Positions 25,549 through 34,410 of a stretch of 64,000 bases of DNA are shown here, one piece after another. Source of the DNA: Vibrio sp. SCSIO 43136 (GTDB lineage: Bacteria; Pseudomonadota; Gammaproteobacteria; Enterobacterales; Vibrionaceae); assembly GCF_023716565.1 (NCBI RefSeq), contig NZ_CP071848.1:682001-746000 (forward strand), in the 5' to 3' direction. Position numbers and translations under genes: made by a program. The notes beneath the pieces are model-generated. The model was given only the letters and a program-made list of their open reading frames with translations, ran no database searches and had not been told where the DNA came from. How positions within the stretch are numbered: the stretch's first letter is position 1; every line of letters begins with the position of its first letter.

Positions 25549-25848
25549 TTAAACTCTATAAGCCGGCAAATTAAACCAAGTCGGCGCAAATCCCACCATC
25601 ACCAGCTCCCCTTGATAGCAATCATCCCCCAGCGATGAGAACTCAAACTGATACAGTGTATGCCAGCCCAAACGGCCGTCTTTGTGGCGCATTTTATGGC
25701 CTTTGAATGCCACTGAGAGCAGTTGTAGCTCCAGTTTTTTGCATCGATGGGCAATGGCGGCTTTGGCCAATTCTGACTGCCTGCGCTGCTGCCAGAACAG
25801 AGCGCAAAACAGAACCAATCCGAGAATTGCAAATAAATCGCCTATCAT
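25549..25848 (-). CDS. DUF3301 membrane-anchored protein
   Basis: The 99-residue protein has one N-terminal membrane helix (LFAILGLVLFCALFWQQRR) followed by a soluble domain with the DUF3301 pattern LLSVAFKGHKMRHKDGRLGWHTLYQFEFSS. The function is unknown. It overlaps the end of the DUF3549 gene by 4 bp (ATGA type), so the two are expressed together. In Vibrio both genes are conserved near yqcC-truC. Confidence 0.85.
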   Translation of the reverse strand: MIGDLFAILGLVLFCALFWQQRRQSELAKAAIAHRCKKLELQLLSVAFKGHKMRHKDGRLGWHTLYQFEFSSLGDDCYQGELVMVGFAPTWFNLPAYRV

Positions 25849-26888
25849 GCTTGGCCCTTAGCATTTTGCTGTAAGTTCAGCAGTGCTTGAGCAAGCTCTG
25901 GGCTTGGTGCACCATGAAGCAGAGGCAGGAACACCATACGAAGCTCTGGGATCATCACCAAGTCGGCAAATAGCTGATTGAACAGATCTTGATTGTTGGT
26001 CTGAGCAAGACGCAACAAGAATAGCTCGGCACTCTTTGGCTGCTTGAGAGCGCTCCAACAACGGCCAGCAAGGGCAATCAGTACTTCTTGGTGACTCAAA
26101 CGGGCAGATTGCAATATGGTTTGGGTTAAGCTGGCTAGCTGCTCTGGGTTTGACCCAGAAAGGGCTCGAGCCAGTGCTGCCAGTAGGTAAAGATCTGGGT
26201 TGTCGGCGCTGCACTCGTTGGTGGCAAGTTCATTAAGGCGCTGAGCAAGTTTTGCAGGCAATTCAATATGTTCAAGAGCACCTAACAGAGCATAGAGCGG
26301 TTGAGCGGGCAAATGGTTAAGAGATTTACGCACTGCCACCCCGTTTTGGTTGTCGCTTAGGCGAGCGGCAATATCCGTGATGCCTTGCAGACCGACGGTT
26401 TGCCACTTATCCCAACCAAGTCCGCCGCCAAAGTAGTGCTGAGCATGCTCATAGTATTGGCTGGCAGGCAGTTTCATTTTCGCCCGCAATACACTGTGAT
26501 AAACCGCCAATTTATCTTCGGCGGGCTTAAAGGTGTATGGGTTGTTGGAGAGCTTCTCTTGCTGCTCTTCACTGAGCTCTCCGCTGATGCGGGTGCCCAT
26601 CGCTTCTAAAACATACTTGATGAAGTTGCCGATATCGGCTTGCTTAAAAAGCCCGCGTTCATCAAGAGGAAACTTCAAAAACCAAATCCAAGGTTGCGGC
26701 TGTTCATTCCAGTAGGCAATAGCAATATGAGCATGCCTCTGGATAGGGAATGGGTAGGGTTGTTGAGCCTGTTCAACGCTTTCAAACAGCTTATTGTCGA
26801 CCAGCGACACTTTTCGGCTTAGATCATAAATAAGGTATTGGTTACCACTTTGACTAAGCAGCTGACTAAGGGTGTGAAAGGTTTCCAT
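25845..26888 (-). CDS. DUF3549 protein
   Basis: A 347-residue soluble protein matching DUF3549 through the N-terminal METFHTLSQLLSQSGNQYLIYDLSRKV and the WIWFLKFPLDERGLFKQA segment. The C-terminal two thirds are Ala/Leu-rich helices, like helical-repeat proteins. The function is unknown. It precedes DUF3301 in one operon and is divergent from yqcC across an 87-bp gap. Confidence 0.85.
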   Translation of the reverse strand: METFHTLSQLLSQSGNQYLIYDLSRKVSLVDNKLFESVEQAQQPYPFPIQRHAHIAIAYWNEQPQPWIWFLKFPLDERGLFKQADIGNFIKYVLEAMGTRISGELSEEQQEKLSNNPYTFKPAEDKLAVYHSVLRAKMKLPASQYYEHAQHYFGGGLGWDKWQTVGLQGITDIAARLSDNQNGVAVRKSLNHLPAQPLYALLGALEHIELPAKLAQRLNELATNECSADNPDLYLLAALARALSGSNPEQLASLTQTILQSARLSHQEVLIALAGRCWSALKQPKSAELFLLRLAQTNNQDLFNQLFADLVMIPELRMVFLPLLHGAPSPELAQALLNLQQNAKGQA

Positions 26889-26975
26889 GGAAATGTGATT
26901 CCTATTTGTCTTTTTTTAATAAATGGTATTCTATGGCGATTTTTCAAGTCCACTTAACGGATATCCGAGCGGATT

Positions 26976-27299
26976 ATGAACCAAAGTACTCAAATTAATG
27001 CCTTGCTTGACCAACTTTGTGAGCAGATGCAAGCCTGCCATCTTTGGCAAAGCACGCCACCATCTCCTGAGCAGTTGGCAAGTACCCAGCCTTTTGGCCT
27101 CGATACGCTTGAGCCTGCACAGTGGTTGCAGTGGGTGTTTGTCGCCAGATTCCGAGCTTTGATTGAAGCGGGTCAACCTTTGCCAACCGGCTTTGAAATC
27201 GCACCATACTTTGAAGAGGTATGGAAAGAGCAGCCAGAATATCGCAAGGTACTAGATGTTATCGTCAATATTGATCGACAGGCAAAATCATCATGTTAG
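26976..27299 (+). CDS. yqcC: YqcC-family protein (DUF446)
   Basis: A 107-residue all-helical protein. INALLDQLCEQMQACHLWQ and MQACHLW...PFGLDTLEPAQWLQWVFVARFRALIEAG are the DUF446/YqcC signature. The molecular role is not established. As in E. coli it is directly upstream of truC, here overlapping it by 7 bp. Confidence 0.9.
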   Translation: MNQSTQINALLDQLCEQMQACHLWQSTPPSPEQLASTQPFGLDTLEPAQWLQWVFVARFRALIEAGQPLPTGFEIAPYFEEVWKEQPEYRKVLDVIVNIDRQAKSSC

Positions 27300-28015
27300 A
27301 AATTGTTTATCAAGACGAGTATTTGGTTGCGGTGAATAAGCCTGCGGGCATGTTGGTGCACCGCTCATGGCTGGACAAACACGAAACTCAGTTTGTGATG
27401 CAAACCCTGCGAGATCAACTTGGCCAGCACGTCTTTCCTTTGCATCGATTAGACCGCCCAACCTCAGGTGTATTGGTGTTTGCATTATCGAGTGAAGTCG
27501 CTTCTGAAGTGATGCCGATGTTTGCAAACCACGAGATGGAAAAAACCTATCACGCCATTGTACGTGGTTGGATAGAAGAGGGTGGTGTACTCGACTATGC
27601 GCTGAAAGTTGAGCTGGATAAAATTGCCGATAAGCATGCCAGCCAAGAGAAAGAAGCTCAGGAAGCCGTGACGGCGTATCAACCGCTAGCCAAAGTGGAA
27701 GTGCCATACTCTACAGGTAAGTTTCCTACCACACGTTATTGTCTAATGGAGATGAAGCCTAAAACAGGACGTAAACACCAATTGCGTCGCCACATGGCTC
27801 ACCTTCGCCACCCAATCGTTGGTGATACAACGCATGGTGATGGTAAGCACAACCGCCTATATCGAGAAGAGTTTGACGCTCATCGTTTGATGCTTCATGC
27901 GTCGGAGTTAGCCTTTATTCACCCTTATACCAAAGAGCCAGTAGTGATCAAAGCTAAGTTAGATGAAACTTGGCTGCAGTTGCTGGAGCGTTTTGGGTGG
28001 GATGTTCCTGAGTAA
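27293..28015 (+). CDS. truC: tRNA pseudouridine(65) synthase
   Basis: TruC converts U65 of tRNA-Ile and tRNA-Asp to pseudouridine. The 240-residue protein belongs to the RluA family, and the catalytic Asp lies in HRLDRPTSGVL (near residue 54). KPAGMLVH near the start and the KTGRKHQLRRHMAHL segment are intact. It overlaps yqcC and is followed by a palindromic intergenic element. Confidence 0.94.
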   Translation: MLEIVYQDEYLVAVNKPAGMLVHRSWLDKHETQFVMQTLRDQLGQHVFPLHRLDRPTSGVLVFALSSEVASEVMPMFANHEMEKTYHAIVRGWIEEGGVLDYALKVELDKIADKHASQEKEAQEAVTAYQPLAKVEVPYSTGKFPTTRYCLMEMKPKTGRKHQLRRHMAHLRHPIVGDTTHGDGKHNRLYREEFDAHRLMLHASELAFIHPYTKEPVVIKAKLDETWLQLLERFGWDVPE

Positions 28016-28033
28016 CAACGGGTGTTGGACGAA

Positions 28034-28070
28034 CCTCCCCCTTTTCAAGCGGCCATCGCTCTGGGGGAGG
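28034..28070. repeat. REP-like G/C palindrome between truC and DUF3461
   Basis: CCTCCCCC (28034-28041) and GGGGGAGG (28063-28070) are exact inverted repeats around a 21-nt loop containing TTTTCAAGCGGCC. A copy of the same element occurs near 34322-34358. It may also act as a terminator for the convergent genes. Confidence 0.75.
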
Positions 28071-28079
28071 GCTTATTTA

Positions 28080-28505
28080 CTACTTCAACTTCTCCAAATC
28101 CGCCTCTATCTCATGAATCTTACTAGAGACGACTTTCTCTAGATGGCGAAGGTCATTCAATATCTTCTGTTTAACATCAACCTCAGCCAATTTTTCTGGG
28201 CGGGTGATGGTGTTGAGCTCGTCAATTACCAAGGTCAAATTGCGGTTAATTTCAGTTACTTCTTTGTACTGATGACTACCACTGTCGACCAACACGTTTT
28301 TGTGTTGTCTTGGATACTTGAACTTAACGCTTTTTGCAAAGAACTCGCCTTTTTGTTTATGAAAATAGATTTTTAAGACGTCTTTGTGAGCTTCCTGACG
28401 AAGAGAGTAGCGTTCGATTTGGGTTGGATCTTGGATGCCTAATCCAGTTAGGTTTGGATACATATAGGTCCTCACTACATTGACTGATTTATTGGGACTA
28501 GCCAT
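28080..28505 (-). CDS. DUF3461 protein
   Basis: The 141-residue protein matches DUF3461: [37 protein letters not shown] and [10 protein letters not shown] are characteristic. The C-terminal third is a helical coiled coil. The function is unknown. It follows glnD in the same direction, with a G/C hairpin between them. Confidence 0.88.
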   Translation of the reverse strand: MASPNKSVNVVRTYMYPNLTGLGIQDPTQIERYSLRQEAHKDVLKIYFHKQKGEFFAKSVKFKYPRQHKNVLVDSGSHQYKEVTEINRNLTLVIDELNTITRPEKLAEVDVKQKILNDLRHLEKVVSSKIHEIEADLEKLK

Positions 28506-28555
28506 AACAATGTAGCAGTCAAACCCACTAGTTTCAGATCAAGAAATAGAGAGTT

Positions 28556-28581
28556 GTGGGCAAGATCGCGCTCTTGCCCAC
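28556..28581 (-). terminator. hairpin after glnD
   Basis: GTGGGCAAGA pairs exactly with TCTTGCCCAC around a six-base loop, but there is no T run on the minus strand, so it is a weak terminator or an mRNA stabilising hairpin. Confidence 0.4.
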
Positions 28582-28592
28582 GATTTGGAGTT

Positions 28593-31217
28593 TTATTCTG
28601 GCAGTAGCTCGGAGACTCGTTCTACTAACTGATCTCTAAGGATTTCTTGCTCCTGAGCGGATAAAGGTCCTCCATCAGGTGAGGTCAGAATAAACAAATC
28701 TTCCGCTCGCTCACCGATAGTGGTGATCTTTGCAGCATGTAAGTTGATTTTTAACTTAGCGAAAGTCGCTCCCACCTTGGCCAGCAGTCCAGGTGTATCA
28801 AGCGCAACGAACTCCATTAAGGTGCGTTTTTTGGTTCGGGTTGGAATAAAGTCAACCCGAGTACGCACGTTAAAGTGGCGCAGTTTGTTCGGTGTTCGGC
28901 GCACCTTGATAGTGGTGGATTTGCCGCCTTCGAGCACGCTGAGCAGGTGTTTTATCACGTTGCGATGGCGCATCTCTTCAATCGGGTCGCCATTTTGATC
29001 AAGCACCATAAAGGTATCGAGCACAAAACCATCTTTGCTGGTCATGATTTGGGCATCATGCACGTTGAAGTTGCGTCTATCGAGTTCAGCCACCACAGTT
29101 GCAAATAGGCTCGGAAACTCTTTGGAGTAAATGAACACTTCAGTACCCCCACGGGTGGCACGTTTGCTTACCAAGACCAAAGGTTGCTCTGGTGATTCTT
29201 GATTCAGAATGTGTTCACAATGCCAAGCGATTTGCTGGTGGGTATGACGAAGGAAATAGTCGGCTTTGAAACGCTGCCATAGTCGCTCGATATCTCGGTC
29301 AACAAAGCCTTGCTTACGCAGTTGCGCCATGGCCATTTGTTGATTGTGGCGAATGCGATCACGTACATCGACAGGGTTTTCTAGACCTCGGCGCAGCGCT
29401 CTTTGGGTCGAGTGGAAAAGTTCAGCAAGTAGAGTACGTTTCCAACTGTTCCACAGCTCTGGGTTGGTCGCACAGATATCTGCGACCGTGAGGCACACCA
29501 GATATTCTAAATACTCTTCATCACGCACTTTCTTGGCAAACTCTGTCACCACATCGGGATCATAAATATCTCGACGCTGAGCGGTGACTGACATCAACAG
29601 GTGATGGCGCACCAGCCAAGAAACCAGCTTAGCTTCAGGTTTCGACAGGCCGTGCTCGATACAGAAATCGTACGCTTCAACTTCGCCAATCTCCGAGTGA
29701 TCACCCCCACGTCCTTTACCGATATCATGGAAAATAGCCGCTAGAATAAGTAGCTCTTTTTTCTGAATTCTTGGGTACACTTCGCAGCAGATAGGGTGCT
29801 TATCCCGATTTTTTGCGTAGCTGAAGCCGTGAATGTGTTTAAGCAGGCGCATGCTATGCTCATCAACCGTGTAAACATGGAATAGGTCAAATTGCATCTG
29901 GCCTACGATCTGGCTCCACTGCGGCAGATAGGCAGCCATTACTCCCAATTTGTGCATCAGAGGGAACGCTCTCAACAGTGCATTGGGATGACGTACCAGC
30001 TCCATAAACTTGTCACGGGCTTCTGGGATGGTGTGCAAAAACTTGTTTAAGCGGCGGCGAGCGGTACGTAACTGACGTAGCGTTGCCGGGGCGACACTTT
30101 CTATGGTGGAGTCATTGGCGATATGCAGGAACATATCCAAAATGGTTTCTGGACGCGCTTGAAAAAGAGCAGGTTTCCTTGCTTCGATGAAAGGTCCACA
30201 GCGCTGAAAATCGTCGTCAATGATTTGAGTTACCACCACTTCTTCGTGAGGCACGATGGCATGATCAAAGAGTTTGATCAGCATTTTATTGAGTTCCGCA
30301 ACTCGACGCAGCGTGCGGTAGAATTCTTTCATCATCATTTCGATAGGTTTGTTGCCTTCGCCAACAAAGCCTAAATGATTGGCGACTTGCAGCTGATGAG
30401 CAAAAGTAATGCGGTTATCGTAGCGCTTTAGCTCCATGTGCAGAGCAAAGCGCACTCGCCACAAAAAGTCCTGACACTCTTGCAGTTCACGATATTCCGC
30501 ATCGGTTAAAAATCCATGGCGGCTCATTTCAAACAGTGACGTTGCACCGAAATGGCGGCGAGCAATCCAACTTAAAGTATGAATGTCGCGCAGACCACCA
30601 GGGCTGGACTTGAGATCCGGCTCTAGGTTGTAAGTGGTGTCGTGGTAGCGGGCATGGCGTGTTTTCTGTTCGTCTACTTTAGCTTTGAAGAATTCAATGC
30701 TTGGCCAGAAAGTCTCGGAGTGAATTCGTTCAAGCAGTGTGTCGTAGTGGGCTTTGTCTCCACAGATAAAACGCGCTTCTTGCAGGTTGGTTGCCACGGT
30801 GAGATCTTGCTGACCCACCTCAAAGCACTCATCAATAGTGCGCACACTGTGGCCAACTTCAAGGCGTAAATCCCAAAGCAGGGTGATGAACTCACTCACT
30901 TTCTCTTCATCTGCTTTGCAAAGAGGCTGTTTTGAAAGGATCAGGATATCAATGTCAGATAGTGGGTGAAGCTCCCCACGACCATAGCCCCCTACCGCCA
31001 CCAGTGTGATGCCTGTTGGCTGGGTAAATTGGTAGTGTTGCCACAATCGCGTCAGTAGCAAATCCATGTACTCAGAGCGTCCGAGCACGAGGTCGGTCAC
31101 CGGATGGTGCTGAAGAAACTCTTCTTTTTGATAGTCAGTAAATTTTGCCAGCAGCTCGCGTAGCGATTCGGATGAAAGTTGTGACTCATCCAAAGTTAAA
31201 GGTGATTGAATTGGCAT
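28593..31217 (-). CDS. glnD: bifunctional uridylyltransferase/uridylyl-removing enzyme GlnD
   Basis: GlnD senses glutamine and adds or removes UMP on PII proteins such as GlnB, whose gene begins at the right edge of this window. The 874 residues have a nucleotidyltransferase domain with GGYGRGELHPLSDIDILI near 75, an HD hydrolase domain with AAIFHDIGKGRGGDHSEIG near 478, and two C-terminal ACT domains (about 690-780 and 800-874) that bind glutamine. Length and domains are normal. In E. coli map lies directly upstream of it. Here about 9 kb of other genes intervenes. Confidence 0.97.
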   Translation of the reverse strand: MPIQSPLTLDESQLSSESLRELLAKFTDYQKEEFLQHHPVTDLVLGRSEYMDLLLTRLWQHYQFTQPTGITLVAVGGYGRGELHPLSDIDILILSKQPLCKADEEKVSEFITLLWDLRLEVGHSVRTIDECFEVGQQDLTVATNLQEARFICGDKAHYDTLLERIHSETFWPSIEFFKAKVDEQKTRHARYHDTTYNLEPDLKSSPGGLRDIHTLSWIARRHFGATSLFEMSRHGFLTDAEYRELQECQDFLWRVRFALHMELKRYDNRITFAHQLQVANHLGFVGEGNKPIEMMMKEFYRTLRRVAELNKMLIKLFDHAIVPHEEVVVTQIIDDDFQRCGPFIEARKPALFQARPETILDMFLHIANDSTIESVAPATLRQLRTARRRLNKFLHTIPEARDKFMELVRHPNALLRAFPLMHKLGVMAAYLPQWSQIVGQMQFDLFHVYTVDEHSMRLLKHIHGFSYAKNRDKHPICCEVYPRIQKKELLILAAIFHDIGKGRGGDHSEIGEVEAYDFCIEHGLSKPEAKLVSWLVRHHLLMSVTAQRRDIYDPDVVTEFAKKVRDEEYLEYLVCLTVADICATNPELWNSWKRTLLAELFHSTQRALRRGLENPVDVRDRIRHNQQMAMAQLRKQGFVDRDIERLWQRFKADYFLRHTHQQIAWHCEHILNQESPEQPLVLVSKRATRGGTEVFIYSKEFPSLFATVVAELDRRNFNVHDAQIMTSKDGFVLDTFMVLDQNGDPIEEMRHRNVIKHLLSVLEGGKSTTIKVRRTPNKLRHFNVRTRVDFIPTRTKKRTLMEFVALDTPGLLAKVGATFAKLKINLHAAKITTIGERAEDLFILTSPDGGPLSAQEQEILRDQLVERVSELLPE

Positions 31218-31301
31218 AGTTTGCGTTCCGTGCAGCCTAATAGTTATGCTCTCTAATGTATCAGGCTGATGACTGTTTTGCGAAATTTGCTTGTGATTGA
31301 A

Positions 31302-32192
31302 TTAGGTGGCGAGCTCAGAAAGCTGATCAATCAATAGTTTTAGTGGTTCTGACAGAGGATTTGACGCTTGCCAGATGGCATCGGCCGACCATCGATATTG
31401 ACCTTCTTTCTCAACACCAAATTCTATCAGCTCGCCACTTTCGAATAGATGTTCGCAATGCTTGCGTGGCAAGTTCCCCCAGCCGAGACCGTTGCGAATA
31501 AGGTCTAGCGCACAAGGTAGGCTATTGACTTGGTAACAATGGTGGCTAGCGGTTTGCAGTTTACTGTGGCCCATACTCGATATAGAGCGCAATGTGATTT
31601 GACGCATCTGGCGACGTACCTGCTGGGTGATTTCTGCCCCTGTGGTTATATCAAACATGGCGGCATACTCAGGGCTTGCGACAGTAGCGAAAGGAAATGA
31701 TTTTAGCTTCAATTGAGCGAAGTCCATGCCGTACAGCTCAACCGATAGCACGATGGCGATGTCTACTTCACCACTTCTTGCCTTCTCAATGCACTCAGAG
31801 GTGTCACCCTCAATAAATACCAAATCTAACGCAGGATATTGTCGACTCACTTGAGTAATTGCGGTGGTGAACTGTAAACCCAAGATAGAACTATCGATAG
31901 CAATGGTGATTTTGGTCGGCAGTTCTTGCAGCACGCTGAGGGTTCGATAGTTGAACTGCTCAATTTCAAATTCGATGGCTTTTGCGTGCTGATAAAGCTC
32001 TTCTGCTTTTTGGTTTGGCGTCAAAAAACTAGCGTGACGCTCGAACAATTCAAAACCGAGATCGAGCTCAAGGTTGCTGATGCGCTTACTCAGGGTGGAA
32101 GCGTGCTTTTTTTCCTTTCTAGCTGCGAGAGCGAAGCTACCATTCTCATACACCGCAATAAAGGCGGAAATTTGTTCGATACTAGGGTTCAT
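31302..32192 (-). CDS. LysR-family regulator
   Basis: The 296-residue protein has an N-terminal LysR helix-turn-helix (EQISAFIAVYENGSFALAARKEKKHASTLSKRISNLE) and a substrate-binding domain. The recognition helix is unusually Lys/His-rich. It is divergent from the exported amidohydrolase across a 174-bp gap with a T-N11-A palindrome, the usual arrangement for a LysR activator and its target. It is the first gene of the insertion between glnD and map. Confidence 0.85.
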   Translation of the reverse strand: MNPSIEQISAFIAVYENGSFALAARKEKKHASTLSKRISNLELDLGFELFERHASFLTPNQKAEELYQHAKAIEFEIEQFNYRTLSVLQELPTKITIAIDSSILGLQFTTAITQVSRQYPALDLVFIEGDTSECIEKARSGEVDIAIVLSVELYGMDFAQLKLKSFPFATVASPEYAAMFDITTGAEITQQVRRQMRQITLRSISSMGHSKLQTASHHCYQVNSLPCALDLIRNGLGWGNLPRKHCEHLFESGELIEFGVEKEGQYRWSADAIWQASNPLSEPLKLLIDQLSELAT

Positions 32193-32245
32193 TATTGCCG
32201 TCCTAAATAGAGTGTTGATTGATATTCATTATTATTGGCTGTTAA

Positions 32246-32264
32246 GCATGAAGAATGTTCATGC
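32246..32264. promoter_or_regulatory. candidate LysR operator
   Basis: GCATGAA-GAATG-TTCATGC is a perfect inverted repeat containing the T-N11-A core (TGAA-N5-TTCA) typical of LysR sites. It lies 54 bp from the LysR start and about 100 bp before the amidohydrolase. Confidence 0.5.
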
Positions 32265-32337
32265 TGAGCGTGACAATTATAGTCATGCCCAGCGAGTTTG
32301 TGAATGGGGTAAAGCGTGAATAATGGCAATGGTTTAA

Positions 32338-32343
32338 TATAAT
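32338..32343 (+). promoter_or_regulatory. -10 box for the amidohydrolase gene
   Basis: TATAAT lies 24 bp before the start codon with no good -35 box, consistent with an activator-dependent promoter. Confidence 0.4.
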
Positions 32344-32366
32344 ATCTAAATGCATTGGAGCAGATT

Positions 32367-34097
32367 GTGAAAACTAAATCATACTTGCTTTCTTCACTAG
32401 CGATGTCGCTAGTGCTGGCAGCAGGCACAGCAGTGGCAGGTGAAAACGCAGATACGGTGTACATCAATGGACAAGTGTACACAGTGAACGAAAGCCAAGC
32501 GTGGGCGGAAGCCTTTGCGGTAAAAGACGGTGATATCGTTAAAGTTGGTAGCAGCAAAGAAATCACTAACTTTAAAGATTCAGATACTGAAGTTGTTGAC
32601 CTAAAAGGCCAGTTTGTACTTCCGGGCTTTGTGGATGCGCACACCCATCCGGTTCGAGTAGCCATGATGGAAAACGTGTTCTTTAGCCATAGCGCTTTCG
32701 ATATGGTGACACCAGATGAATTTGGTAAGCTGCTTCAAGAGTATGTAAAAGGTAAAGGTGCTAACAAAGAGTGGGTTTACGGCAAAGCGTTCTCTTGGAC
32801 CTTTTTCCACAATACTGGTGTAGAAATGGATCGCCATTTCCTAGATAAGTACGTGCCTGATCGCCCGGTTGCGATTGAAGATGATGGTGGTCACGTTGTT
32901 GTGGTGAACACTAAAGCGCTTGAAGCGGCGGGCATCACGAAAGATACAGTAGCACCAGAAGGTGGCAAATACGGTAAAGATGAGAATGGCGAACTGAATG
33001 GCCACCTGATTGCAGGTCCGGCGATTCAATCGGTGCTCATTCATCACCCGCCTCACCTACAGCAAGATGTAACCCAAGCGGCGTTTGAATCAATGCAAAC
33101 CAACAACCGCTTTGGTATCACGGGCATGAAAGTTGTAGAAGGTGATCGTGAGCAAATGCAGGCTTACCATGACCTTGATGCTGACGGTCGCTTAACTGCA
33201 GACGTGAACATGCACCCATATTTGAAAGAGTTCTTCTTCGGTACTGATATTACGCCAGCATTGAATGAGAAAGAGAAATATGAGACTGAGCGCTTCCGTA
33301 TCGATGGTGTTAAAGCGTTTATTGACTCCTCTTTCTTTGGCCGTGCGGCTGCAATGCATAAGCCTTACAAAAACTCAGATGACTACGGCAAGCTATACAC
33401 ACCGTACGAAGAGTTCAAAGATATCATGATCAAATACAATGGCATGGGAATGTCAGTAACTACTCACTCAGTGGGTGATCGTGGTACCTCATTAGTGCTT
33501 AAGGCGATGGAAGAGTCTGCAAAGGTTAACGGTATTGAAAAGGTTCGAGCACTGCGTAACCACATCGCACACTGTTTCATGGTTCAAGAGCAAGATTTCG
33601 GCCGCGCTAAGAATCTAGATGTTTCTCTAGAATTCTCGCCAGGCTTCTGGACTCCACTACCACTTTACAAAGTGCTTGAGCAAGAGATGGAAGTTGAAGA
33701 CATCATGAATTTCTTCCCAATCAAGCAAGCAGCTGAGCACGGTAACACTTATATTGCCGCAGCTGACTGGAGCCAAAGTGAGATTGATCCACTGGTTCAC
33801 ATCGAGACCCTAACGACTCGTCGTTTTGCGGGCCAACCGGAAACTGCTGAGACCCTAAACTCTGACATGCAGATCCCTCTGGAAACAGCTATTCGTGCCT
33901 ACACCATCAACCCGGCGTATGCGATGAAGCTGGAAGACAAAGTGGGCTCTTTGGAAGTAGGTAAGAAAGCAAACTTCCAGATCATGACGGCTAACTTGTT
34001 TGAAGTACCGCAAAATCAGGTTCACGCACAGTACGCAACTCAGGTGTACTTCGAGGGTAAACTGATTGTGGAAAACAGCCAAAAGCCAGTTGAATAA
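32367..34097 (+). CDS. exported amidohydrolase (YtcJ-like, amidohydrolase_3)
   Basis: A 576-residue metal-dependent hydrolase of the COG1574 / YtcJ type. The first 25 residues form a signal peptide (LLSSLAMSLVLAAGTAVAG), so it should act in the periplasm. Metal-site motifs are VDAHTHP (His92, His94), VTTHSVGDRG, RNHIAHC and AAADWSQSEIDP. The substrate cannot be read from sequence; relatives act on N-substituted formamides and similar amides. The GTG at 32367 follows GGAG at good spacing and is preferred over the TTG at 32355. A strong terminator follows. Confidence 0.85.
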   Translation: MKTKSYLLSSLAMSLVLAAGTAVAGENADTVYINGQVYTVNESQAWAEAFAVKDGDIVKVGSSKEITNFKDSDTEVVDLKGQFVLPGFVDAHTHPVRVAMMENVFFSHSAFDMVTPDEFGKLLQEYVKGKGANKEWVYGKAFSWTFFHNTGVEMDRHFLDKYVPDRPVAIEDDGGHVVVVNTKALEAAGITKDTVAPEGGKYGKDENGELNGHLIAGPAIQSVLIHHPPHLQQDVTQAAFESMQTNNRFGITGMKVVEGDREQMQAYHDLDADGRLTADVNMHPYLKEFFFGTDITPALNEKEKYETERFRIDGVKAFIDSSFFGRAAAMHKPYKNSDDYGKLYTPYEEFKDIMIKYNGMGMSVTTHSVGDRGTSLVLKAMEESAKVNGIEKVRALRNHIAHCFMVQEQDFGRAKNLDVSLEFSPGFWTPLPLYKVLEQEMEVEDIMNFFPIKQAAEHGNTYIAAADWSQSEIDPLVHIETLTTRRFAGQPETAETLNSDMQIPLETAIRAYTINPAYAMKLEDKVGSLEVGKKANFQIMTANLFEVPQNQVHAQYATQVYFEGKLIVENSQKPVE

Positions 34098-34129
34098 TCT
34101 CGGCTTGCTAATTCGTTAGCTTGGAAAGT

Positions 34130-34187
34130 ATGGGCTGCCACAGGACTTGGCATTGTCGAGTCTGATGGCAGCCCATTTTTGTTTTTT
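34130..34187 (+). terminator. terminator after the amidohydrolase
   Basis: ATGGGCTGCCA and TGGCAGCCCAT pair over 11 bp around a 25-nt loop and are followed by TTTTGTTTTTT. Confidence 0.8.
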
Positions 34188-34224
34188 GTCTTTTAGGCAT
34201 AAGTGCTGGCTTTAAAAATGAGCT

Positions 34225-34360
34225 TTTCCCCTTTTCATGGGGGAGATGGAGGGGGTTATATCTACGATGCTATTTATTGAGGTTTTCTTAAATACATCCG
34301 TTAATTTTTAACCCCTCCCAGCCTCCCCCGGAACGCCGACCGCTTGAAAGGGGAGGGGCT
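34225..34360. repeat. pair of inverted REP-like G/C elements
   Basis: GGGGGAGATGGAGGGGGTTA near 34240 and TAACCCCTCCCAGCCTCCCCC near 34309 are imperfect inverted copies about 50 bp apart. The outer right part (34322-34358, CCTCCCCC...CCGCTTGAAAGGGGAGGGG) is a copy of the element at 28034-28070 in reverse. The block occupies most of the gap before the CDF-SPFH gene, and apart from the terminator I see nothing else in 34098-34410. Confidence 0.75.
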
Positions 34361-34410
34361 AAAAAGCAAAGCATTTAAGCCTAAGAGGTACTCCACCTTC
34401 ACAGGTACAT

